In this document: positions 55,799-64,000 of the stretch, one piece after another
How positions within the stretch are numbered: position 1 is the first letter of the stretch
How the letters are laid out: each line of letters opens with the position of its first letter
DNA from: Colocasia esculenta
Lineage: Eukaryota; Streptophyta; Magnoliopsida; Alismatales; Araceae
NCBI GenBank assembly: GCA_014218235.1
Contig: CM024766.1
Coordinates: 21,301,346 to 21,365,345, forward strand
Direction of reading: 5' to 3'
DNA length: 64,000 nt
Program-made: the position numbers and the translations under genes
Notes under the pieces: generated by a model
Seen by the model: the letters and a program-made list of their open reading frames with translations, nothing else
The model's database searches: none
Told to the model about the DNA's origin: nothing

Positions 55799-58700
55799 TG
55801 TAGCACCGCGGAAAAATTTAATTACATAAAAATTCAAAATAAATGGAAATAAAAATTTCCATAATATCATAGTATTTAAACATACGTGTCATTATCGTAT
55901 GTGCTAAAATATATAGGAAAAATCCGTAAAAATAGGAAATCAACTCCCCCACATTATTCTTAGGGGTTCCACGAAAGAATTCGTGCAATGAAAAATCTGA
56001 TTAACCAAGTGAACATCACAGCGTGACCAATTATCCGAATTAGGAAACAAGTCGGAAAACCGATAACACGGAAATACGACGCAATCGTAAATTAAATAAA
56101 AGTGTTAGAAATGCTTCTAACAATATATAATAATGACCCAATATCATAAGTGGGCCAATGGACCACATATGGCCCAAAACTCAAATGAAGCAAGAAAATA
56201 CATAGAAATTCGTAACCATAAATAAGCTGAAATTAAAAAGAGGCAATTAGAGTTGAATTGGGATACAAACATGCATTCATGGCAACCCAAATTCGTGCCT
56301 ACCCATCCATGGAAGTTGCTTGATGGCCAAGACTCTCTAATGGAGGAAGAAATCATCAAAAATAGGAAACCAACATGCCAATCCCGAAACCCTTCTTTCC
56401 TAGTTACAATAGGACTCCTAAACACCATGGTTACTTAAATACTCTTCACCCAAACCCTAGGGACGAATCTAGAACTTGCTGGGGTCGTGTGGAGGAGCTC
56501 TTGGAGGCTGGAGAGTAGGAGATCAAGCATACCAAGCTCATCTTCTTCCCCCGTTCATCTACTTCGACCCGCACAAACCACCTTCTTGAAGCCGATCAAA
56601 GGTAGGCCAAACCTAAATCCCAACGTGCAAGGCTTATACCCCTAGAAAGAGGGTCGAGTCTACTTCCTAACCCAAGTGGAATGCCCAAATTCCATGCAGT
56701 ATACACGGAGTATTAAGCGTTCTTCAAACAGTGGTCTGAACACAGGTTTTCTAAAGAACGAGACTTCATCAACCCCAGAGGTTGGTTTTCTCGGGCCAAA
56801 CCTTAACATATCCTATACCAATGTGTAGAGCATCAAGTTAACTTTCATTTCCCACTGGTTTCATCGAATTTCATCCAGTAGATTTTGAATTATAAGCGTT
56901 TTGTCAAAGTCACGCACTGTTAGGGCTTTTCCTGTTCTTCATATGTTACATGTGATTCAAGACCGAATTATAGTAAACTCATAACATGAAAGTTATGCTA
57001 CTAGCTACCCTCTACAAGTTTCATGTTGAACGTTTTGTCTAACTCTCACTAGTTAGAGAGTTATAAGCACTTTAAGAGGGTTGCTGCGTGAAACTACGTC
57101 TTCAGGTTACACTTGGTCTTACCTTGTATTCAACTTTGTCAAAACCTATCGAAACCATCTTTATTGTTCAATTCCGATTTACTGGAAGTACCCTAGTATG
57201 TCTAGGTTATTTTAAAACTGGTTTCGTTATTTTTCACGCACTGTGCAATTTGTTCTCTATTTTAGAACAACCCTATGTCAAAAGAAGGAAAGACAGGTCC
57301 GCAATCGAGGCACTGTCCATGCTCTGTCAGGGTCAGGCACGGACCCTGTGAATGCGATGGCCCGATATGTCGCTTTCAGAGGTCTTATTGTGACAGCCCT
57401 ATTGTCACCTTCTGAATGCGACGTGTACTACGTCGCTATATGGCTGCCTGATCTGACCGACATGTCGCCTTCCTTACATGACCCTGTCGCGACCTGACTC
57501 CGAGCGTGACACCCATGTCGCCTTCCTTATATGGCTATGTCGCCTTCTCAGGATCTTTACCTGAATCCACTTATTTTCTTGCAAATTTTACCGCATATAC
57601 CCGAGGTCCGTTTAAACGTGATAATTACTGTGTAAGTTGCATATCTTGGGTCTGATCATTACATGATTGTTATTTAATGGCTTAAAATTGATTAACCCAT
57701 TTAAAAGCTTGAATTACATGAATGCTATTCTAAGTGCTCTTTAAATGTTATGATCCATTCGTGCTACTTATGATTAATTCTTCCTATTGATTCTACCATG
57801 TTTAAAAGATAAGGATTATCATAAAATCTTGCAATCCATGATTAATTAAAGTGCATAGTTTTATTCCATGTTTTAATGTCAAGTGTTTCCTGCAAGTTGA
57901 GACCGATGGTTTGTGAATTGTGACACGCGTACCACACTACACACTAGCACTATTAGGCAGCCTTTTCTTGGGAAATTGGAAACTCTCTACCGGTCATTCC
58001 GAATCGGTAGACTAGCGACCCTTTCACCAAGGCCTCCGTAAATCTCCTCTGACCATGGATTCCCACATGGCCGACGAGTTGGTTGTACCATTGAAGTTCC
58101 CTGGAGATAGCATGCACTTCCTTTCTCTTCTTTATCTCGTGAGTGTGACTTACAACTAGACTAAAGTCATTAATGTAAAGATTGAACGAAAGTATAAATC
58201 GTACCGTTATGCTGCCGAATTTATCACTTGACCATTGTTATCATGAAATCATGTTCAAATACTTATTACTTGTTCCCATCATCATCATGAACATGACATT
58301 ACACATGCTTACTTATTGAAACTCTCATTGGCCACTATTAATGACTGTGGGTATCTACATTTAAAATTTACATGAGATGCTGACAGGGCACGGCGTGTGT
58401 CCAAGGGCTCCAATCTAGCCCCAATGACGGCGAGTCATAGATATACTATTAACCATGGTGTATAATGATTACTGGCGTTGCATCTGCGCTGGGAGTACTT
58501 TCTTGCTTGTTGAATGATAGATACTACAACCACATACATGTGTCCTAGTGTGCATTCTTGGTGGATCTTTCCTTGGTGTACATTAGAGTCTACATGCCGG
58601 ATTAGTGTTACTTGATCGTGCTCGTACATTCTTGCTTGCTTGCTTGCGTAATATGGCCGTCCTGCATTTAATGCAATTAGTGATATCCTGCGTTCTTGAC

Positions 58701-59335
58701 ATCAATTGAAATCTTGCGTACTTGTACAAAGTGATCTATTGCTAGTTCTATCTCGTCACCTTGTTCACAACTCTTGTTCTACCATAATCACTCTCTCTAG
58801 CTTGTTTCATGTATCGTGTTTTAATGAGTTTTATTGCATATGCATATCATGACATTCATCATGCTTACCTAGTTCTAAAATGTTAATCACTTATATCATT
58901 GCCCGCACATTGAGATATAAATCCTACTGGGCTAGTTTGCTCATCCCCTACTTTTAACCCATCTAGGTGACTATGAAGTTCAAGAGGAAGAGCAAGTCGA
59001 GGATGGGAATGCGTCCGAGTGAAGAGCGTTCCAATCATGAGTCTATCTATAGTTAGTTTATTTTGAGTGTTAGAACATGTAGTAGGAAGTGAGAAGTATT
59101 ATGTACTTTCCTTTCATTGAGTCTTAGTCCTGTAATAGTGTCTATTTGAAATACAATGAGTTGAGATTTGAATACAATTTATATTGAGTTCAGCATATGG
59201 GCCCTATTGTGATGTTGTGTTGATACACATTTAGTGCGTGCTAGCTAGAGGCTTATTTGCCGACTGTCCACGTCTTGAAATATCGACTCGAATTATTCAA
59301 ACTATTATCCGCTGCGAAATTCTCGGGACGTGACA
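55799..59335 (+). mobile_element. Solo LTR of the F family, plus orientation, in the LINE RNase H
   Basis: Starts tgtagcaccgcgg and ends gggacgtgaca; 3537 bp, no internal domain, flanked by gtagt/gtagc. Its first 300 bp resemble the minus-strand start of the F LTR (gaaataaa blocks, gttccacgaa.gaattcgtgca, gaaaaatctgatt), and its end (atccgctgcgaaat) resembles the F end (attccgctgctaaat). It is therefore the same family in opposite orientation to F. No gene; the interval contains a CG-rich inverted-repeat cluster at 57354-57545. Confidence 0.88.
57354..57545. repeat. Short inverted-repeat cluster in the solo LTR
   Basis: GCGA-N12-TCGC (57354-57373), GTGACA-N7-TGTCAC (57390-57408), GCGACGT-N5-ACGTCGC (57418-57436) and the palindrome CGACATGTCG (57458-57467), followed by repeated atgtcgccttcctta. 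Spacing of starts is 28-40 bp. Confidence 0.75.
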
Positions 59336-59340
59336 GTAGC
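59336..59340. repeat. Solo-LTR target-site copy, right (gtagc)
   Basis: See 55794-55798. Confidence 0.75.
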
Positions 59341-59442
59341 AATGCTTCTAGCTTTCTTTTTTCGGAGTTGTCATCTATCCCCCCTTTGACAAGGCGTTCC
59401 TTATTGGTAGATAAGGTGGGGCTTCCAAGCTTTAGGGAGTGA

Positions 59443-59633
59443 TCTTCTTGTTTGTACTTGTGTGGGCCTCCCTGCTGGTGATTTGTTTATGATCTCAGGT
59501 GTACTTCCATTTCAATAATATCTACCCCTCTGGTGCTCGCTGAGTGGAGTGAGAACATCTCCTCCTACTGGGAGGGGGTGCACTCTGCTTGTCGTTGACC
59601 CAGTGGTGGCTTTTATTAAAAAAAAACAAAAAA
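59443..59633 (+). other. LINE 3' UTR and poly-A tail
   Basis: About 175 bp of 3' UTR rich in gtgctcgctgagtgg-like sequence, then an A-rich tail at 59618-59633. Confidence 0.85.
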
Positions 59634-59647
59634 CATGACGAGGACAA
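59634..59647. repeat. LINE target-site duplication, right copy
   Basis: catgacgaggacaa, identical to 50159-50172. Confidence 0.95.
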
Positions 59648-60032
59648 CTAGTAGAAGGACTTTCATGTTGTGGGTTGGATCAAATTTGGTCTCAAATCAT
59701 GTGCAACACACTAAGAATGCAAAAAGCCCTAATCATGTGCGACTTACGGAAATCACCTAGAACTCGACGTATACACCATGAAAATTGGGCAAAACAAGTG
59801 CGTATGGAACTAGACATGCAGCACTACAAGATGGTACAGGTTTCGTTTAGTCTTGGCCCGAGATCACCTACCTTTGGATGAATGTAAGAGATGTAATAGC
59901 TCAGTCGATGCAGAGCAAAGTTGAGGAAGAACCATGATTTTCTCCAGCCGTTCTCCGCTGCTTCTGCACCCTAGCTCGCCTCCACACGACCCCAACACGA
60001 TGGTAAACCTTCCCTAAGAGTCTCTTCATGTT

Positions 60033-60040
60033 TATTTATA
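60033..60040 (-). promoter_or_regulatory. TATA box, F 3' LTR
   Basis: TATAAATA on the minus strand, about 635 bp inside the LTR, like the TATA position in B. Confidence 0.5.
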
Positions 60041-60673
60041 CATATAGGGTTTATTCAAGTCCTAATGGGGCTAGGGGAAGGTGGCTGCGGTTTATGCATG
60101 GGAAACTGCCATATTTTAGAATTCTCCTCGCAATAGGGGTAGGAATACCATTAGGAAGGTTCCTAGCATGGTTATGCACGAAATGGATTGCCATACATGG
60201 CTAATCCCCTATATTTTAACCCTAATTTGCCCTTCTTAACTTCTGCATAATTACAAGTACGAATTTATGGGTATTTTCTTGCTTCATTTTATTCTTGGGC
60301 CAAAAGGGATCCATTCGCCCAATTTTGATAATGGGTCATCAATACATGATATTGGAAGTCTCTCCAACATGTTTATTTAATTTATGATCGTGTTATATTT
60401 CTGTGTTAATGGTTTTTTGACTCAATTTTTTAATTTAGGTAATTAGTCACATTGCGACGTACACAAGACCAATCAGATTTTTCGTTGCACGAATTTCTTC
60501 GTGGAACACTTAGGAATAATGTCTGGGGTTGATTTATAATTTTTACAGAATTTTCCAATCTGCTCTGTCACGAACGATAGTGGTACGTAAGTTATGTAGC
60601 TCCGATAATGTGAAAATTATTTATTTCTATTTATTTCTAATTTTTCAATTTACTAAATTTCCGGGGTGTTACA

Positions 60674-60690
60674 TCCTCCCCCAATTAAGA
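60674..60690 (-). other. F polypurine tract
   Basis: Minus strand AATTGGGGGAGGA immediately before TGTAACACC. Confidence 0.85.
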
Positions 60691-60719
60691 AAATTTGGTC
60701 CCCAAATTTACACATAATG

Positions 60720-62024
60720 CTATTGTTTCGTACCTGAGAATAGTTCTGGGTGGTTTTTCTTCATTCTTTCCTCTGTTTCCCTGGTAGCATTTGTAACTCC
60801 ATCTCGACTCCATTGGACCTTCTCCATAGGTATGGTATGATTCCTGAGTCATTGAAACTTCGGATCCAGTAGCTTGATCAGCTTCTCTTCATAGGTCAGG
60901 TCCTTCCGAATCTCCAAGTCCTTATGGTTAATCACATGGTCGGCATTGAATAAATACTTCCTCAACATGGATATATGGAATACATTGTCCACATTTGCCA
61001 GTTGTGGAGGTAGTGCAAGTCTATACGCCACCTGACCAACCCTTTCCAGGATTTCAAAAAGTCCGATAAATCTAGGACTTAACTTTCCCTTGATCCCAAA
61101 TCTTTGAATGCCCTTTGATGGTGAGACCTTTACGAAAACATGGTCGCCCACTTGGAACTCCAACTGTCTCCTTTATTTGGCTACATAACTCTTCTGCCTT
61201 GATTGTGCTATCTTCAAACGTTCCCTGATGATCTTAACCTTTCTGACAGTCGCTTCAATTACGTCGGGTCCAACCCATTGGTTCTCTCCAACCTCCTCCC
61301 AACAAAGGGGTGATTTGCAACTCCTGCCATATAAGGCTTCAAACGGTGCCATTTTGATACTTACCTGGTAGCTGTTGTTATATGCAAACTCCATTAGGTA
61401 CAACTGGTCATCCCATCGTCCTTTAAAATCTAGCACTAGAGCACGAAGCATGTCCTCCATAATTTGATTGGTTCTTTCGGTTTGTCCGTCAGTCTGAGGA
61501 TGAAAGGCGGTGCTAAAATTTAGTTTGGTTCCCATTGCTGCTTGTAAACCCTTCTAGAAGTGTGATGTCAATCTAAGGGACCGATCAGATATTATAGTGG
61601 TGGAACCCCATGTAATTTGACTACTTCCTTAACATAAAGTGCAACCAACACATCTACTGACCAGGTACTTTTAATCGGCACGAAATGAGCCGACTTAGTC
61701 AATCGGTCAACTATCACCCACATCGCATCCATACCGCCTCTAGTCTTGGGTAATCCCATAATAAAGTCCATACCGATGCTATCACACTTCCAATCTGGAA
61801 TTTCTAGTGGTAGCAATCCACCAGCTGTTCAGAAATGCTTAGCCTTGACTTTCATGCATGTCAAACAATATGACACATGATCGGCCACATCCCTCTTCAT
61901 GTTTGGCCACTAATACGACCTTTTTAAGTCTTCGTACATCTTTGTTGATTCAGGGTGGATCGTGTACTTTGACTGGTGAGCTTCATTTAACAATCTCTTC
62001 TTGAGTTCCCCATGATCAGGGACA
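60720..62024 (-). pseudogene. F integrase and chromodomain remnant
   Basis: It begins just after the deletion junction with CVPDHGELKKRLLNEAHQ (zinc-finger side), then YWWPNMKRDVADHV and CLTCMKVKAKH. Catalytic D in GMDFIMGLP; the SDRxxR block around 61580 is damaged by a frameshift; E in DGQTERTNQIMEDMLRA. The C-terminus has FVKVSPSKGIQRFGIKGKL and FHISMLRKYL. The last part (EKVQWSRDGVTNATRETEER) is a chromodomain remnant in which the usual TWE reads TRE. Stops at about 61170, 60847 and elsewhere. Confidence 0.87.
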
Positions 62025-62025
62025 C

Positions 62026-62504
62026 ATGTAATCTATACACAGCCTCATCGACCCATCTTTCTTCTTGACAAAGAGGACAGGTGCACCCCATGGTGATGTG
62101 CTTGGTCAAATAAATCCTTTCTCCAGCAGTTCCATCAGTTGCTCTTTTAATTCCTTCAATTATGCGGGGACATTCTATATGGTGCCCTAGATACTGGTGC
62201 TGCTCTAGGGATCAACTCGATGGTGAAGTCGACCTCTCGCTCAGGAGGAATTCCTGGCAAGTCTTCGGGAAAAACATCAGCGTACTCACTGACAATATGG
62301 ATGTCCTCAATCTTGACTCCTTCTTTATGATGACAACCGCAGTAAGAAAGGCCATACAACCTTTCCTCATCATCATCTTGGATTGTAGTGCAGAGATGAG
62401 AGACATTCTCCTGTGGTTTCTATCTCCTGAGAACACTAGCTTTGGGAAATTACTAAATGTTACCAGGCTTCTCTTACAATTGACACTAGCCCGTGTTCAG
62501 ACAA
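62026..62504 (-). pseudogene. F RT N-terminal remnant
   Basis: EYADVFPEDLPGIPPEREVD, then IELIPRAAPVSRAPYRM (62359-62165), then GAPVLFVKKKDGS-type sequence to RLCIDY at about 62030. At that point the RT stops and integrase sequence begins. No FxDD/YxDD motif and no RNase H exist in F. Confidence 0.88.
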
Positions 62505-62789
62505 CTAGTCTGCTCCTAGTATCACATCATAACCCTCCATGTCTAAACATATTAAATTTGCAGGTAGGTTTTGGGTTTCAATCAACACTTCACCAAATGG
62601 CAAATGGTTTCTATGATTGGTTCCTGGACCAATCAGGGTTGACACAACAATCCCAGGTTTCATTGGGATGGGTTTTATAGGCAAGGTGTCAGCAAATGTT
62701 TGAGATATGAAGGAATGAGTAGCTCCCGTATCAAATAGAACAAATGCAGGACGGGAAAGAATAGTAAGTGTACCTTCCACAACACCTCC
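62505..62789 (-). pseudogene. F protease
   Basis: FVLFDTGATHSFISQTFAD (about 62700-62745) and GYDVILGAD at about 62505-62530. The frame shifts just after. Confidence 0.85.
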
Positions 62790-63776
62790 TTCTAATGCAA
62801 CTTCATGCTCCTGAATAGCTTGTAAGCAGCCTTGCGTCCTTTGTCCATTCGAACGATTGTCCTGAGGGGCTTGTTCTTTAAGAATTGGGCAGTGAGAGAT
62901 CCTGTGGTCATGACTTCCACATCGCAGACATCTCCCTTGTGCTCTCCAGCATTGCTCAGACTGGTGACTAGCCTTATCACAGTGTTTGCACCTTTCTCTT
63001 GTTGCCACTACTATCTGCTTGCTTAACTCCTTCGACTGCTTATCAGCTGGTTCATTTAAACCACCATTGGGCCATTTCTTCCCAATGGTCAGTTGATACC
63101 TCCCAGTAGCAGACACTATCTCTCTTTTCACAGACTTCCCCTTGATTCTTTCAGCTGTCTCCATGGCGTCTTCCAGTAACTATGTCTTCTTTATCATATC
63201 AGCATAGGTTTGAATGTCTATTGGCACCAGTTGTGTGATGTACTGGGGCCTCAAGCCATTCAGAAAGTGTTTCGCCTTCATTCTTTCTGTTCCAATCAAG
63301 TGAACGACATATCGGGACAGGCGAGAGAACTGGGCCTCATATTCGGCCACAGTCAATACTCTCTACTTCAAAGCCGCAAACTCGACTGCTTTCCATTCTT
63401 GAACCCTCTCGAAAAAGTATTTGGTGTTGAAACGTTCAGTGAACTGAGCCCATGTCAGTTGCTGACCATCCATTGTTGCTTCCACCGACTCCCACCATAC
63501 CCTGACATCCTTTTCCAATTGGAAAGTCGCCAGCAGTACTTTATTTTAGTCTGTGCATTGCATGACCCTAAATATCCTTTCAATTTCCTTAATCCAGTGT
63601 TCAGCAACATCCGGGTCAGTACTTCCTTCAAACCTAGGTGGATTTATACTTCGGAAATTCCAATGGAGATCACCGGCTCCGCGGTTACCCCCACCCTGGA
63701 TGGCTTGCATTATTGCCTGAGTCAAGTTTTGCAAAGTTTTTTGCATGTTTCTAGCGTGGGCTCGTTCATCGACCAT
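62790..63776 (-). pseudogene. F gag with two zinc knuckles
   Basis: Start ATG at 63776 (MVDERAHARNMQKTLQNLTQ), about 170 bp after the PBS. Capsid blocks: INPPRFEGSTDPDVAEHWI, VRVWWESVEATM-like sequence, HFLNGLRPQYI. Two knuckles: CKHCDKASHQSEQC and CLRCGSHDHRISHC (about 62890-62990). Stops at about 63546, 63364 and 63180. Confidence 0.88.
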
Positions 63777-63944
63777 TGAGGTAATAAGTACCTTCAAGAT
63801 AATAATATAAGGTAGACATCTAAAAATAACACATGTGACTCCTATTCCCATAGCTCTACCCAAGCTCACATTAGGCATGACAGATTTAGACTCGTGTGAT
63901 CTAGTTTCATTCTATATTCCTATTCCTTGGACCTGAAAAGTTCA

Positions 63945-63957
63945 GCCTCTGATACCA
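63945..63957 (-). other. F primer binding site (tRNA-iMet)
   Basis: Minus strand TGGTATCAGAGGC, 7 nt from the 5' LTR. Confidence 0.85.
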
Positions 63958-63964
63958 ACAGTCA

Positions 63965-64000
63965 TGTCCCGATATTTAGCAACGGAATAAATACCGGGAC
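63965..64000 (-). mobile_element. F 5' LTR, first 36 bp in window
   Basis: tgtcccgatatttagcaacg, matching 48113 on apart from a 5-bp difference in the terminal tgacacacccc. Confidence 0.85.

Larger units (their letters stand above)
51766..59442 (+). pseudogene. LINE ORF2: endonuclease, RT, zf-RVT, RNase H, broken
   Basis: Endonuclease from MNKALFWNIRGIGNVASRRS (51766) with WLIGGDFNCIAHPTEKLGG. RT (about 53250-53900): FRPITLCNFVYKIISRIL, SAFVKGRFILDN, FKLDMAKAYDRMEWDF, GIRQGDPLAPILF and the catalytic LLYADDTLIF. zf-RVT: PPRAAMFAWRLLHRAVP and CSCCKAHAQESLDHLF (about 54880-55030). RNase H: LNVDGASKGNPGYCGGGGC (about 55425-55485) up to NQVADSLANFACS at 55798, finishing after the solo LTR with LLVDKVGLPSFRE (stop 59442). 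In-frame stops at 52306, 53918 and 55367; frameshifts near 52450 and 53120. Confidence 0.92.
50173..59633 (+). mobile_element. Full-length plant L1-type LINE, interrupted by a solo LTR
   Basis: Bounded by a perfect 14-bp duplication and ending in an A-rich tail (59618-59633), the marks of target-primed reverse transcription. ORF1 (DUF4283-like + CCHC) and ORF2 (EN, RT, zf-RVT, RNase H) are in order on the plus strand. Without the solo LTR it is about 5.9 kb, a normal full length, with a 5' UTR of about 100 bp. Stops and frameshifts inactivate it. Confidence 0.95.
48113..60673 (-). mobile_element. F 3' LTR, split by a LINE
   Basis: Pieces 48113-50172 and 59648-60673, about 3.09 kb in total. 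Plus-strand termini tgacacacccc ... ccggggtgttaca. TATA box at 60033-60040. GC-rich inverted repeats lie at about 49910-50060. Confidence 0.88.
48113..64000 (-). mobile_element. Element F: chromovirus-type Ty3/gypsy retrotransposon, RT-deleted, right end outside window
   Basis: Minus strand: 5' LTR (begins 63965, continues past 64000), PBS, gag (63776 on), protease, RT N-terminus, a deletion, integrase, chromodomain remnant (to 60720), PPT, 3' LTR (60673-48113, opened by a LINE). LTR ends agree: cccgatatttagca-cgg and aataaataccggga occur at both 48120 and 63968. The preceding bases atatt (48108-48112) are the likely target copy; its partner is not visible. The deletion and the stops make it non-autonomous. 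Confidence 0.9.

Noticed and set aside
48113..60673. A single 12.5-kb LTR
   Set aside because: The length is explained by the LINE at 50173-59633; without it the LTR is about 3.1 kb.

Overview
The window is plant nuclear DNA made almost entirely of transposable elements; I find no host gene, rRNA, tRNA or CRISPR locus. The evidence for a plant is: Ty1/copia elements of the Sirevirus (SIRE/Maximus) type with a third, Transposase_32-like ORF; Ty3/gypsy chromoviruses of the Tekay/Del type with a C-terminal chromodomain; a plant L1-type LINE (DUF4283 + CCHC ORF1, EN-RT-zf-RVT-RNase H ORF2); and initiator-Met-tRNA primer binding sites (TGGTATCAGAGC) throughout. An angiosperm is likely; I cannot name the species.

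The whole window can be read as one old plus-strand Sirevirus, C, opened up by later insertions. C sequence survives at 21319-21546 (gag zinc knuckle) and 43462-48112 (gag end, protease, integrase, RT, RNase H, start of ORF3). Left of 21319 lies part of a gypsy LTR (A', 20307-21318), itself interrupted by a minus-strand Sirevirus, D (1400-20306). D carries a complete gypsy element, G (3686-12129), and its 3' LTR is cut by the 3' LTR of a further plus-strand Sirevirus, E (1-1399). C is then interrupted by gypsy element A (21547-43461, minus), whose RT gene is split by gypsy element B (26915-37704, minus). Further right, C ORF3 is interrupted by gypsy element F (48113 to beyond 64000, minus). 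The 3' LTR of F contains a full-length LINE (50173-59633, plus), and the LINE RNase H contains a solo LTR of the F family (55799-59335).

B is the only element that looks recently active: one uninterrupted 1496-codon gag-pol ORF, LTRs of about 3.05 kb with only about five substitutions and two indels found by eye, a perfect 5-bp target duplication (acctc), and intact PBS and PPT. All other elements carry stops, frameshifts, deletions or lost catalytic residues.

The most unusual signal is non-coding. The 10-bp palindrome CTGTCGACAG occurs in arrays with almost fixed geometry: pairs 21 bp apart (11-bp spacers of unrelated sequence), pairs about 51-52 bp from each other. The same geometry occurs in both LTRs of copia element D, in D between pol and ORF3, as single pairs in D gag and upstream of D ORF3 (the latter split by G), and in both LTRs of the unrelated gypsy element B. 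Gypsy elements G, A and A' carry a different inverted-repeat array (AACGGCA ... TGCCGTT, period about 32 bp), and the F-family LTRs carry a third type. Element A gag also appears to contain two short, AT-rich GT-AG introns.
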